A stretch of 64,000 nt of DNA, from positions 1 through 64,000 of the forward strand of contig NZ_AXWO01000020.1 of assembly GCF_000482705.1 (NCBI RefSeq), given 5' to 3'. The position numbers were made by a program, and so were the translations under genes. Positions 9,130 to 17,241 of this stretch are shown one piece after another (the stretch's first letter is position 1; every line of letters starts with the position of its first letter). The stretch comes from Glycomyces arizonensis DSM 44726 (lineage in GTDB: Bacteria > Actinomycetota > Actinomycetes > Mycobacteriales > Micromonosporaceae). Under the pieces are notes generated by a model. That model saw only the letters and a program-made list of their open reading frames with translations, was not told the origin of the DNA and searched no databases.

Positions 9130-9816
9130 ATGTTGTTGTCGGTTCTCGTCCCGGTATTCAATGAGGAGCGCCTCGCCGCCGGGACGCTGAAGGAGCTGCT
9201 CGCGGTCGACTTCCCGTGCGAGACCGAGATCGTCGCCGTCGACGACGGCTCGCGGGACCGGTCGTGGGAAGTGCTGCAATCCTTTGAGGACGACGCGCGC
9301 GTGCGATTGGTCCGCCACGACAGGAACCGCGGCAAGGGCGCGGCCATCCGGACCGCCGCGAAGGAGGCGTCGGGCGACTACGTGGTGGTGTTCGACGCGG
9401 ACGGCGAATACGAGGCGGAGGACCTGCCGAAGCTCCTGGCGCCGGTCCTCGACGGCAAGGCCGAGGTGGTGTACGGCTCGCGGACGTTCGGCTCGCACTC
9501 GGCGTACTCGTTCTGGTACGTGATGGGCAACAAGAGCATCACGCTCGCGGCCAACGTCCTGTTCAACTCCTACATCTCGGACCTGGAGACCTGCTACAAG
9601 CTGATGCCGCGGGATCTGTACCTGGACCTCCAGGTGCGCTCGGTGGGCTTCGGCATGGAGGCCGAGCTGACGGCGAAGCTGCTCAAGCGCGGCATCCGCC
9701 CCTTCGAGGTGCCGATCTCCTACACCGCGCGCAGCCGCGAGGACGGCAAGAAGATCACCTGGACCGACGGCGTCCAGGCCCTGTGGCTCCTGGGCAGGGA
9801 ACGCCTCCGTCGCTAG
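9130..9816 (+). CDS. GT2-family glycosyltransferase, dolichol-phosphate-sugar synthase-like
   Basis: Start is the ATG at 9130 with GGAG at 9121-9124, giving 228 aa. The GT-A fold begins LLSVLVPVFNEE; the nucleotide-binding DDGS is at 38-41 and the metal-binding DAD at 89-91 in VVVFDADGEYEAEDLP. The region after residue 120 (YVMGNKSITLAANVLFNSYISDLETCYKLMPRDL) is typical of polyprenyl-phosphate mannose or glucose synthases that load a lipid carrier on the cytoplasmic face. A partner GT-C-like membrane protein lies divergently at 6924-9050 and could use such a carrier-linked sugar outside. The pairing is inference. Confidence 0.82.
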   Translation: MLLSVLVPVFNEERLAAGTLKELLAVDFPCETEIVAVDDGSRDRSWEVLQSFEDDARVRLVRHDRNRGKGAAIRTAAKEASGDYVVVFDADGEYEAEDLPKLLAPVLDGKAEVVYGSRTFGSHSAYSFWYVMGNKSITLAANVLFNSYISDLETCYKLMPRDLYLDLQVRSVGFGMEAELTAKLLKRGIRPFEVPISYTARSREDGKKITWTDGVQALWLLGRERLRR

Positions 9817-9858
9817 GCGGCCATGGCCCGGGATGCCGATTCGAGGACGCCGCGAAGT

Positions 9859-10137
9859 TCACTTCCGGCCGCGCGCCCGCTCCCATGGGTCGTCATCGAT
9901 ACGATCATCACCGAAGAACGCTTCCCCCTCAGCGCGCATTTCCTCGTAATCGATGGGAGGAAGCTTCCGGACTGCCTCCACGAGCTCGGCGGCGGTCGTC
10001 TTCCGGCGTTCCCTGTAAGGACGCACTTCCCCGACCGGTACGCCGTTGCGAGTGAGCATGAAGCTCTCACCGCGTTCCAGCGAGTCCATGACTGCCTCAT
10101 AGCCGTCTCTCAACTCCTGGTAGCTGATGGTGTTCAC
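9859..10137 (-). CDS. Phd/YefM-type antitoxin without a visible toxin
   Basis: This 92-aa protein opens MNTISYQELRDGYEAVMDSLERGESFMLTRNGVPVGEVRPYRERR. That is the Phd/YefM fold: an N-terminal DNA-binding beta-alpha domain, then an acidic tail (EEMRAEGEAFFGDDRIDDDPW) of the kind that wraps a toxin. In most loci a PIN or Doc toxin follows at once, but here the next gene downstream ends convergently at 9816 and the next upstream is lutC. So it appears solitary. It may autoregulate or act in trans on a toxin elsewhere. Confidence 0.75.
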   Translation of the reverse strand: MNTISYQELRDGYEAVMDSLERGESFMLTRNGVPVGEVRPYRERRKTTAAELVEAVRKLPPIDYEEMRAEGEAFFGDDRIDDDPWERARGRK

Positions 10138-10194
10138 ACCGATACGGTATCTTCGTGCGCTACGCCAGTTTCCACGCCCGTACCGGACGGCCTG

Positions 10195-10788
10195 TCAGTC
10201 GGGAAGGATGACGACGTCGAGGCGGCGGGGGCCGTGGACGCCTTCCACGCGTTGGAGTTCGATGTCGCTCGTGGCTGAGGGGCCCGAGATCCAGGTCTGC
10301 GGGCTCGTCTGGTCCAGGCGCGGCAGCGCCTCGGCCAGGTGGCCGACGATCTGATCGTGCCGCACCACGACCACGTGGTGGTCCGGCACGAGGGTGATCG
10401 CCCTTCGCCCCTGGGCCGCACCGGCGTCGAGCATGATCGTGCCCGAGACCGCCACGGCCGCCGCGCAGCCGGTCAGGACCGCGTCCGCCGTGTCCAGCTC
10501 GGCGGTCGACAGGTCTTCGTCCTCGATGAACGCCGCGTCGCCGACGCGCCACTCGGCCGGGAGATCGGCGGGCACGATCACGCGCTTCGCCTCGCCGAGT
10601 GCCCCGGCGATCGACTCGATCCCGTGGTGGACATACGCCTTGTAGTCGACGAGGCGGTCGATGAGCAGCTCGACCACGTCGGTGTCCGCGTCCAGCGCAC
10701 GGCGGTATTCCCGCGGCGCCTCCGGCGCGGGGCCCGCGCCGTCCAGGGCTCGGCGCATCCGCGCCAGGATCTCCTCGCGCGCGCTCAC
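10195..10788 (-). CDS. lutC: LutC/YkgG-type L-lactate utilisation protein
   Basis: The 197-aa protein starts at the GTG at 10788 (SAREEILARMRRAL), whose GTGA overlaps the lutB stop by four bases. It carries the LUD domain: SATSDIELQRVEGVHGPRRLDVVIL near the C-terminus is the family signature, and GCAAAVAVSGTIMLDAG lies in the middle. LutC works with LutA and LutB as an iron-sulphur system that oxidises L-lactate to pyruvate. It is the last gene of the GntR-lutABC operon. Confidence 0.9.
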   Translation of the reverse strand: MSAREEILARMRRALDGAGPAPEAPREYRRALDADTDVVELLIDRLVDYKAYVHHGIESIAGALGEAKRVIVPADLPAEWRVGDAAFIEDEDLSTAELDTADAVLTGCAAAVAVSGTIMLDAGAAQGRRAITLVPDHHVVVVRHDQIVGHLAEALPRLDQTSPQTWISGPSATSDIELQRVEGVHGPRRLDVVILPD

Positions 10789-12167
10789 CGCTCCCGCTCC
10801 TTCCACCAGTCCCGGAAGCTCTCCTTCGGCGGCACCGGCATGTCCCGACTCATCGTCCACTTCGAACCCGGCCACGGGAGCCGCCGCACGAAGCCGCGCC
10901 CGCGCCACGGCCGCGAGAAGAACCTGGCCGCCCCGAGCGCGGCCCTCCAGAGCCGCGGCCGGGCCATCACGGCCTCCGCCGCGCCCATCGCGGCCTTCTC
11001 GCCCGCCTGGTGCGGTCCCTGCTGGCGCAGGTGCACCAGCACCTCGGGGATGTTGATCTTGACCGGGCACACCTCGTAGCACGCGCCGCACAGGCTCGAC
11101 GCGTACGGCAGGTCGTCATGGCGGCCCGGCTCCAGCTGCGGGGCCAGGATCGCGCCGATCGGCCCGGGGTAGACGTGCCCGTACGCGTGCCCGCCGGTCC
11201 GCTCGTAGACCGGGCACACGTTCAGACAGGCCGAGCAGCGGATGCACGAGAGCGCCTGGCGGCCCACCTCGTCGGCGAGCACCTCGGTGCGGCCGTTGTC
11301 GAGCAGGATGATGTGGACGTCCTTCGGGCCGTCGCCCGCGGCCCTGCCGGTCCAGACCGAGGTGTACGGGTTCATGCGCTCGCCGGTGGAGGACCTGGGC
11401 AGCAGCTGCATGAAGACCTCAAGGTCCGCGAAGCGCGGCAGCAGCTTCTCGACGCCGACGACGCTGATGAGCGTCTCGGGCATCGTCAGGCACATGCGCC
11501 CGTTGCCCTCCGACTCGACGACGACGAGCGAGCCGGTCTCGGCCACCGCGAAGTTCGCGCCGGAGACGGCGACCTTCGCCGACAGGAACCGGCGCCGCAG
11601 GTGCAGCCGCGCCGCCTCCGCCAGAGCGGCCGGGTCGTCCGTGAGTCCTTTCGGCGCGTCGGCCATCCGATTGCGGAAGATGTCGCGGATCTCGGTGCGG
11701 TTGTAGTGGATCGCGGGCACCAGGATGTGGCTCGGCTTGTCCTCGGCGAGCTGCACGATCAGCTCGGCGAGGTCGGTCTCCCACGCCGCCAGGCCCTCGG
11801 CCTCGAAGTGCTCGTTGAGCTCGATCTCCTGGGTGGCCATCGACTTGACCTTGACGACCTCGTCGGCGCCCGCCTCGCGGGTGATCCGCGCGGCGATCGC
11901 GTTGGCCTCGGCGGCGTCCCGCGCCCAGTGGACGGTGGCGCCCGCCTCGGTCGCGTTGCGCTCGAAGGCGACGGCGAGTTCGGGCATGCGGCGCTGGACG
12001 TCGGCCTTGATCGCGGCGGCGGCGCTGCGCAACTGCTCCCAGTCGTCGAGCTCCCCGGCGACCTTGGCGCGCTTGGCGCGGATGGTGCCGGTGGCGTGCG
12101 CGAGGTTGGACCGCAGCTGCGGCATGCCGAGCGCGACCTTGGCCGCTTGCGGGAATGCGGTGCTCAT
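10785..12167 (-). CDS. lutB: LutB-type iron-sulphur protein of L-lactate oxidation
   Basis: The protein has 460 aa from the ATG at 12167, which overlaps the lutA stop as ATGA. The N-terminal LUD domain is followed by two 4Fe-4S motifs, CIRCSACLNVCP and CGACYEVCP, and a C-terminal helical tail. The first long stretch includes VKVKSMATQEIELNEHF and VPAIHYNRTEIRDIF, typical of LutB. It is the electron-transfer core of the LutABC lactate dehydrogenase. Coupling to lutA and lutC by 4-base overlaps argues for one mRNA with balanced translation. Confidence 0.93.
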   Translation of the reverse strand: MSTAFPQAAKVALGMPQLRSNLAHATGTIRAKRAKVAGELDDWEQLRSAAAAIKADVQRRMPELAVAFERNATEAGATVHWARDAAEANAIAARITREAGADEVVKVKSMATQEIELNEHFEAEGLAAWETDLAELIVQLAEDKPSHILVPAIHYNRTEIRDIFRNRMADAPKGLTDDPAALAEAARLHLRRRFLSAKVAVSGANFAVAETGSLVVVESEGNGRMCLTMPETLISVVGVEKLLPRFADLEVFMQLLPRSSTGERMNPYTSVWTGRAAGDGPKDVHIILLDNGRTEVLADEVGRQALSCIRCSACLNVCPVYERTGGHAYGHVYPGPIGAILAPQLEPGRHDDLPYASSLCGACYEVCPVKINIPEVLVHLRQQGPHQAGEKAAMGAAEAVMARPRLWRAALGAARFFSRPWRGRGFVRRLPWPGSKWTMSRDMPVPPKESFRDWWKERER

Positions 12168-12859
12168 GCGGTGCTCGCGAGGATCTCGGCGTAGTGGATC
12201 GGCTTGGGGCCACCCGAGCGGGAGATGCCGCCGCCGATGTGGGTGAGGCAGGAGTTGTCCGCGGCGGCGAGGTACTCGGCACCGGTGCCCGCGGCGTTGC
12301 GGCACTTGTCCTCGAGCATCGCCGAGGAGACGTCGGCGTTCTTGAGCGCGAAGGTGCCGCCGAAGCCGCAGCACTGGTCGGCCTCGGGCAGCTCGACCAG
12401 CTCGATGCCGTCGACGGCGCGCAGGAGCCGCAGCGGCTTGTCGCCCAGGCCGAGGGCGCGGGTGCCGTGGCAGGTCGGGTGGTAGGTGACGGTGTGCGGG
12501 AAGCGCGCGCCGACGTCGTCGACGCCCGCGCGGTCGAGCAGGAACTCCGAGAGCTCGTAGACCCGCTCGCCGATGTCGCTGCCGATCAGACCGGGGTACT
12601 GGTCGCGGGCCATGGCCGCGCACGAGCCGGACGGCGTGACGACGGCGTCGTAGGAGCCGAAGACGCGCTCGAAGGACTCGGCGAGCCTGGTGGCGTCCCC
12701 GCGGTACCCGGAGTTGGCGTGCATCTGGCCGCAGCAGGTCTGGGCCCGCGGGAAGTCGACCTCGTAGCCGAGGCGCTCCAGGACGGCCACGACCGCCTTG
12801 GGCGTCTGCGGGTACAGGGCGTCGTTGACGCAGGTGATGAAGAGACCTATGCGGCTCAA
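12164..12859 (-). CDS. lutA: LutA-type iron-sulphur protein (CCG domain)
   Basis: This 231-aa protein starts at a TTG (12859) that overlaps the stop of the GntR gene as TTGA. It contains the two Cys-rich CCG domains of LutA: CVNDALYPQTPKA with QTCCGQMHANSGYRG near residues 40-53, and EADQCCGFGGTFALKN in the second half. LutA forms part of the membrane-associated L-lactate oxidation complex. The order GntR-lutA-lutB-lutC, all joined by 4-base overlaps, is conserved logic for lactate-inducible operons. Here the lactate may also come from the deoxysugar pathway divergently encoded at 13645-17169. Confidence 0.92.
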   Translation of the reverse strand: MSRIGLFITCVNDALYPQTPKAVVAVLERLGYEVDFPRAQTCCGQMHANSGYRGDATRLAESFERVFGSYDAVVTPSGSCAAMARDQYPGLIGSDIGERVYELSEFLLDRAGVDDVGARFPHTVTYHPTCHGTRALGLGDKPLRLLRAVDGIELVELPEADQCCGFGGTFALKNADVSSAMLEDKCRNAAGTGAEYLAAADNSCLTHIGGGISRSGGPKPIHYAEILASTA

Positions 12860-13575
12860 GGGGTCCGGTTCACCTCTTTTCTGGGGCCCACCACGGCTTC
12901 GGACCTGAGGAAGGCGGTTGCGTGCCTCGAGCGGGAGTTCTCGAGGTGGAGACTCATGGCCTCCGCGGCTGTAAGCGGTTGCCTCTCGATGATAGCCGCT
13001 GCGATCGCCAGGTGCTCGCGCTCGGTCTCGGCAATCGACTTCGGCTCGATGTACGAGCGGTGGAGGTGCAGGTGCGCGTCCAGGCGGTCGATCGCCTTCG
13101 CAAGCATCGGGCTGCCGCTGAGCTGACCGACGTAGTTGTGGAACCGCTTGTCGGCCTCGGTGAAGTCCAGCCGGCTCAGCGCGGCGTCGCTGTCGAAGTC
13201 CGGCGTGCGGGCCAGCATCCGCAGATTGTTCGCAACGTTGCCGTCGTGGAGGTTCTCGTCGAGGTCGGCGGCGCGCTTCGCGGCGAGCGGCTCGAGGAGC
13301 TGCCGCATGCCGAACAGGTCCTCGAACTCGTCCTCGGTGAGCAGCGGCGTCACCTTGTAGCCGCTGAGCGGCCGCCGCCGCACCAGCCCTTCGGCCTCCA
13401 GCCGCGCCAGGGCCTCCCTGATCGGCGTCTGCGAGATCTCCAGGCGCTTCGCCAAGCCGTCGATGCTGAGCTTCTCGCCGGGCGCGAGGGCACTCCGCAG
13501 GATCCGTGACTTCAGTTCCGTGTAGGCCTTGTCGGCCAAGATCGGCCGTTCGGGTCCCACCAGTGCTTCTCCCAT
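12856..13575 (-). CDS. GntR-family regulator, FCD (FadR) subgroup
   Basis: The 239-aa protein starts at the ATG at 13575. The winged helix (ADKAYTELKSRILRSALAPGEKLSIDGLAKRLEISQTPIREALARLEAEGLVRRRPLSGYKV) is classical GntR; the C-terminal helical FCD domain contains the metal-ligand pattern RLDFTEADKRFHNYV and later REHLAIAAAI. It is first in the lut operon and divergent from the deoxysugar operon. A perfect palindrome (ATATCCTATAGGATAT, 13581-13596) lies six bases upstream of its start and is the best operator candidate. It likely represses both operons until lactate, a sugar acid or an intermediate binds. The identity of the ligand is inference. Confidence 0.88.
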   Translation of the reverse strand: MGEALVGPERPILADKAYTELKSRILRSALAPGEKLSIDGLAKRLEISQTPIREALARLEAEGLVRRRPLSGYKVTPLLTEDEFEDLFGMRQLLEPLAAKRAADLDENLHDGNVANNLRMLARTPDFDSDAALSRLDFTEADKRFHNYVGQLSGSPMLAKAIDRLDAHLHLHRSYIEPKSIAETEREHLAIAAAIIERQPLTAAEAMSLHLENSRSRHATAFLRSEAVVGPRKEVNRTP

Positions 13576-13579
13576 GGGA

Positions 13580-13597
13580 TATATCCTATAGGATATT
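13580..13597. promoter_or_regulatory. palindromic operator candidate between lut and deoxysugar operons
   Basis: ATATCCTATAGGATAT at 13581-13596 is a perfect 16-base palindrome between the divergent GntR-lutABC and aldo/keto reductase operons. It is also three units of the TATANNN pattern (TATA at 13580 and 13587, TATT at 13594). Its AGGA, read on the minus strand, sits at ribosome-site distance from the GntR start, so binding here could also affect translation. FCD-type GntR proteins commonly bind AT-rich palindromes of this length. Confidence 0.6.
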
Positions 13598-13644
13598 GTC
13601 GACGTGGGCTCGACGCAGACCGGGCCTTTTTTGAAACACCCCAT

Positions 13645-14652
13645 ATGTCCGCATTGGAGACGCACGTGGCCACGAACCGCCCCGAGCTCGCGCGGCGCCG
13701 CCTCGGTGGCACCGACGTGTCCGTCACCGCCGTGGGGCTCGGTTGCGCCCCCATCGCCGGGCTGTTCACCCCCGTCGATCCCGCCGTCGCCGCCGCCACC
13801 GTCGCGGCCGCCTGGGACGGGGGCATCCGCCACTTCGACACCGCGCCCCACTACGGCGCCGGGCGCTCCGAAGAGCGCCTCGGGAGCGCTCTCGCCGGAC
13901 GCCCGCGCGAGGAGTTCACGCTCTCGACCAAGATGGGTCGCGTCCTGGTCGACCACGACGGGCCGTGGGACCTGTGGGCCGAGCCCAACGGCAAGGCCTC
14001 GGCGTTCGACTTCTCCTTCGAGGGCGCCTACGAGGCCCACCGCGGCTCGCTCGACCGGCTCGGCCTCGACCGCGTCGACGTCGGCCTCGTCCACGACGCC
14101 GACGACCACCTCGACGAGGCCGCCGCGGGCACCTACGCCGCGCTCGCCGAGCTCCGGTCCGAAGGCCGCATCGGCGCCATCGGCATCGGCATGAACTCCA
14201 CCGGCGCGGCCGCCGAGCTCCTCTCCCGCGGCGACTTCGACGTCGCCCTCGTCGCCGGGCGCTACACCCTGCTCGACCAGTCGGCGCTCGACGGGCTCTA
14301 TCCGCTGTGCCGCTCGCGGGGCGTCTCGGTCATCGCCGCCGGGGTCTTCAACTCCGGGATCCTCGCCGACCCGAAGCCCGGCGCCACGTTCAACTACACG
14401 GCCGCCGACGCCGCGCTCGTCGAAAAGGCCCTCGCGATCGCCGCAGTCTGCGCCCGGCACGACGTGCCGCTGCGCGCCGCCGCCCTCCAGTTCCCCCTCG
14501 CGCACCCCGCCGTGGCGTCGATCCTCGTCGGCGCCCGCACTCCGGCAGAGGTCGACGACGCCCTCGCGATGTTCGCCCACCCGATCCCCGAAGCGCTGTG
14601 GCATGACCTCAAGCGGACGGGACTCCTGCCCGAGGAGGCACCCACGCCATGA
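13645..14652 (+). CDS. aldo/keto reductase, probable L-fucose (aldose) 1-dehydrogenase
   Basis: The ATG at 13645 gives 335 aa. The GTG at 13666 is an attractive alternative because GGAG lies seven bases before it. The TIM-barrel protein has the aldo/keto reductase tetrad Asp65 and Tyr70 (HFDTAPHYGAGRSEERLG), Lys96 (STKMG) and His150 (VGLVHDADDH). The closest functional group I know is D-threo-aldose/L-fucose dehydrogenase, which oxidises the sugar to its lactone with NAD(P)+. The gene order lactonase, diketo-acid hydrolase, SDR supports that. Its stop overlaps the next start as ATGA. Confidence 0.85.
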   Translation: MSALETHVATNRPELARRRLGGTDVSVTAVGLGCAPIAGLFTPVDPAVAAATVAAAWDGGIRHFDTAPHYGAGRSEERLGSALAGRPREEFTLSTKMGRVLVDHDGPWDLWAEPNGKASAFDFSFEGAYEAHRGSLDRLGLDRVDVGLVHDADDHLDEAAAGTYAALAELRSEGRIGAIGIGMNSTGAAAELLSRGDFDVALVAGRYTLLDQSALDGLYPLCRSRGVSVIAAGVFNSGILADPKPGATFNYTAADAALVEKALAIAAVCARHDVPLRAAALQFPLAHPAVASILVGARTPAEVDDALAMFAHPIPEALWHDLKRTGLLPEEAPTP

Positions 14653-15500
14653 CGACCCGTCTCGTGATCGACGCGCACCACCACCTCTGGACCGCCGACT
14701 ACCCCTGGCTCGCGAGCCGGCCGGAGTTCGCCCCGATCAAGCGCGACTACGGCGTCGCCGATCTGCGGGCCAACCTCGCCGCCGCGGGCGTCGACCGCAC
14801 CGTCCTGGTCGAGGCCTCCTGGGGCCACCCGTCGGAGACCGTCGAGTTCCTGCACCTGGCCGGTGCCGTGAACGAGATCGCCGGCGTCGTCGGCCACATC
14901 GACCTGCTCGGCTCCGACCTGCACGCCGTCCTGGCCCGCTACCAGGGCCACCCGCGGGTCCGCTACCTCGTGGGGCTGCGGGACCAGATCCAGGCCCGGC
15001 CCGAGGCCGACTTCCTGGCCCGGCCCGACGTCATCGCCGCGCTGAAGACCATCGCGCAGACGGTCCCGACGTTCGACCTGGTCGTGCGCGTCGACCAGCT
15101 CCCCGCCGCCGCGAAGGCCGCCCAGGCCGTGCCGGAGCTGGAGTTCGTCCTCGACCACCTCGGCAAGCCGCAGGTCAAGGACGGCACCGAGGGCCTCGGG
15201 GCCTGGCGCGAGGCCGTCACCCCGCTCGCCAAGCAGCCCAACGTGACCGCGAAGCTCTCCGGGCTCGTCACCGAGGCCGACTGGAAGCGGTGGGGCCCTG
15301 AGGATCTGCGCCCGTTCGTCCAGGCCGCACTGGAGCTGTTCGGGCCCGACCGGCTCATGTTCGGATCCGACTGGCCCGTCTGCGAACTGGCCGCCACCTA
15401 CACCCGCGTCAAGGACGCCCTCACCGAGATCCTGGGCCGCGAGGACCCGGACGTCTTCTCCGGCACGGCGGCGAAGACCTACAAGCTAGGAGTGAAATGA
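14649..15500 (+). CDS. amidohydrolase-2 family lactonase, probable L-fuconolactonase
   Basis: The 283-aa protein begins TTRLVIDAHHHLWTADYPWL, with the HxH metal motif of amidohydrolase-2 enzymes, and ends with GPDRLMFGSDWPVCELAATY, where the Asp of SDWP is the conserved catalytic or metal ligand. This subgroup includes L-fuconolactonase and 2-pyrone-4,6-dicarboxylate hydrolase. With the upstream sugar dehydrogenase it would hydrolyse the sugar lactone to the aldonate. It overlaps both neighbours by ATGA, so it is part of one operon. Confidence 0.82.
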   Translation: MTTRLVIDAHHHLWTADYPWLASRPEFAPIKRDYGVADLRANLAAAGVDRTVLVEASWGHPSETVEFLHLAGAVNEIAGVVGHIDLLGSDLHAVLARYQGHPRVRYLVGLRDQIQARPEADFLARPDVIAALKTIAQTVPTFDLVVRVDQLPAAAKAAQAVPELEFVLDHLGKPQVKDGTEGLGAWREAVTPLAKQPNVTAKLSGLVTEADWKRWGPEDLRPFVQAALELFGPDRLMFGSDWPVCELAATYTRVKDALTEILGREDPDVFSGTAAKTYKLGVK

Positions 15501-16327
15501 GATACCTGCGCATAGGCGAAGCCGGACACGAGATCCCCGTGGTGGCCCACGGCGGCAAGCACTACGACCTCTCGGGGCGCTGCCGCGACATCGACGGCGA
15601 GTTCCTCGAAAGCGGCGGCGTATCCGGTGTGGATGGACTGCCGGAGATCGACGTCGACGGGCATCGCGTGGGCGCGCCGATCGCCAGGCCCGGTGCGGTG
15701 GTGTGCATCGGCATGAACTACGCCGCGCACTGCGCCGAGTCCGGCGCCGAGCCGCCCGCCGAACCGGTCGTGTTCTTCAAGCACCCCAACACCATCGTGG
15801 GGCCGAACGACGACATCGAGATCCCGCGCGGCTCGTCCAAGACCGACTGGGAGGTCGAGCTCGGCGTCGTCTTCGCGAAGCGCGCCTCCTATCTGGAGTC
15901 CGAGGCGGCGGCGCTGGAGTGCATCGCGGGCCTCGTCGTCGCCGACGACGTGAGCGAGCGCGAGTTCCAGATCGAGCGCTCCGGCGGCCAGTTCTCCAAG
16001 GGCAAGGCCTGCCCCACGTTCAGCCCGCTCGGCCCCTGCCTGGTGACGCCCGACGAGGTCGCCGACGTGCAAGGACTGCGCCTGTGGTCCAAGGTCAACG
16101 GCGAGGTCCGGCAGGACTCCAGCAGCGCCGACATGATCTTCTCGGTGGCGCACCTGGTCTTCCACATGTCGCAGTTCATGGCCTTCGATCCCGGCGACCT
16201 GCTCCTGACCGGCACGCCCGAGGGCGTGGCGCTGTCGGGCCGGTTCCCGTACCTGAAGGAGGGCGACGTCGTGGAGGTCGGCATCGACGGCCTCGGACAG
16301 ACGAGGAATCCCGTGGTGCAAGCGTGA
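15497..16327 (+). CDS. fumarylacetoacetase-family hydrolase, probable 2,4-diketo-3-deoxyfuconate hydrolase
   Basis: The 276-aa protein has the FAH fold: VCIGMNYAAHCAE, then VFFKHPNTIVGPNDDIEIP, DWEVELGVVF with the acidic metal ligands, VADDVSEREFQ, and the C-terminal DLLLTGTPEGVAL. In bacterial L-fucose oxidation such an enzyme cleaves 2,4-diketo-3-deoxy-L-fuconate to pyruvate and L-lactate. The L-lactate product would feed the divergent lutABC operon, a strong functional link. Other FAH members hydrolyse acylpyruvates, so the substrate is not certain. The start overlaps the previous gene as ATGA. Confidence 0.8.
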   Translation: MRYLRIGEAGHEIPVVAHGGKHYDLSGRCRDIDGEFLESGGVSGVDGLPEIDVDGHRVGAPIARPGAVVCIGMNYAAHCAESGAEPPAEPVVFFKHPNTIVGPNDDIEIPRGSSKTDWEVELGVVFAKRASYLESEAAALECIAGLVVADDVSEREFQIERSGGQFSKGKACPTFSPLGPCLVTPDEVADVQGLRLWSKVNGEVRQDSSSADMIFSVAHLVFHMSQFMAFDPGDLLLTGTPEGVALSGRFPYLKEGDVVEVGIDGLGQTRNPVVQA

Positions 16328-16431
16328 CGCCCCGCGCCCGTCACGCCCACCCGACATCGCGAGCGCTTCACGCTCACAGCGCCAAGCCGGCACCGCACCC
16401 ACCATACTGGTCCTGAATGGAGTAATAACCG

Positions 16432-17169
16432 ATGAACGGATTCGAGGGTCTCACCGTCGCCATCTCCGGAGGCGCCTCCGGGATCGGCGCGGCCTGCGCC
16501 GACGCCTTCGCCGCACGCGGCGCGAACGTGGCAGTGCTCGACCTCAACGCGAGCGACGAGCACTGGTCGACCGCCTGCGACGTCGCCGACGACCACCAGG
16601 TCCGCACCGCCGTCGCCGCCGTCGCCGAACACTTCGGCGGCATCGACGTGCTGGTGAACAACGCCGGGATCGGCGCGCAGGGCACCGTCGAGGAGAACTC
16701 CGACAAGCAGTGGATGCGCGTGCTGGACGTGAACGTGCTGGGCATGGTCCGCCTCGCGCGCGCCTGCCTGCCGCACCTGCGCGAATCGGCCGCGCCCGCG
16801 ATCGTGAACACCTCCTCGATCGTGGCGAGCACCGGCCTGGTCAAGCGCGCCCTCTACGGCGCGTCCAAGGGCGCGGTCCACTCGCTCACCCTCGCCATGG
16901 CAGCCGACCACGTCGCCGAGGGCATCCGCGTCAACTGCGTCGCGCCCGGGACCGCCGACACTCCGTGGGTGGCGCGGCTCCTGGAGCAGGCCGAGGACCC
17001 CGCGGAGGAACGCCGGAAGCTGGAGGCGCGCCAGCCCACCGGGCGGCTCGTGAGCGCCGAGGAGGTCGCCGCCGCCGTGCTCTATCTGGCCGACCCGGCC
17101 AACAAGGCGGTCACCGGCACGAGCCTCGCCGTCGACGGCGGCACCGCGGGACTGCGCATCGTCCGCTGA
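16432..17169 (+). CDS. short-chain dehydrogenase, probable 2-keto-3-deoxy-L-fuconate dehydrogenase
   Basis: This 245-aa classical SDR has the Rossmann glycine motif SGGASGIG near residues 12-19, NNAG at 76-79, catalytic Ser128/129, and Tyr142 with Lys146 in YGASK. The protein ends NKAVTGTSLAVDGGTAG, the usual SDR C-terminal signature. In context it would oxidise C4 of 2-keto-3-deoxyfuconate, the step before the FAH hydrolase. It follows that gene by about 105 bases rather than overlapping, so it may have an extra promoter. An L-fuconate dehydratase (enolase superfamily), needed between lactonase and this enzyme, is not encoded in the window. Confidence 0.82.
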   Translation: MNGFEGLTVAISGGASGIGAACADAFAARGANVAVLDLNASDEHWSTACDVADDHQVRTAVAAVAEHFGGIDVLVNNAGIGAQGTVEENSDKQWMRVLDVNVLGMVRLARACLPHLRESAAPAIVNTSSIVASTGLVKRALYGASKGAVHSLTLAMAADHVAEGIRVNCVAPGTADTPWVARLLEQAEDPAEERRKLEARQPTGRLVSAEEVAAAVLYLADPANKAVTGTSLAVDGGTAGLRIVR

Positions 17170-17176
17170 TCATATT

Positions 17177-17216
17177 ATTATCCTGGTGGGGATAATCCTT
17201 CACAGGATTATCCTGT
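17177..17216. promoter_or_regulatory. tandem palindromes before the DUF234 ATPase gene
   Basis: Two dyads share a GGATWATCC core. ATTATCC (17177-17183) pairs with GGATAAT (17190-17196), and ACAGGAT-T-ATCCTGT (17202-17216) is a perfect 7+1+7 palindrome. They lie immediately upstream of a TATGAT -10 box (17230-17235) and so are well placed as operators of the ATPase gene at 17242. Confidence 0.5.
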
Positions 17217-17241
17217 ATCGGACATCTTTTATGATGCGGTG

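Noticed and set aside
6369-9164. A 931-codon open frame on the plus strand
   Set aside because: It is the antisense of dcd and the large membrane protein gene. Its product is Arg/Gly/Asp-rich low-complexity sequence, typical of shadow frames in GC-rich DNA.
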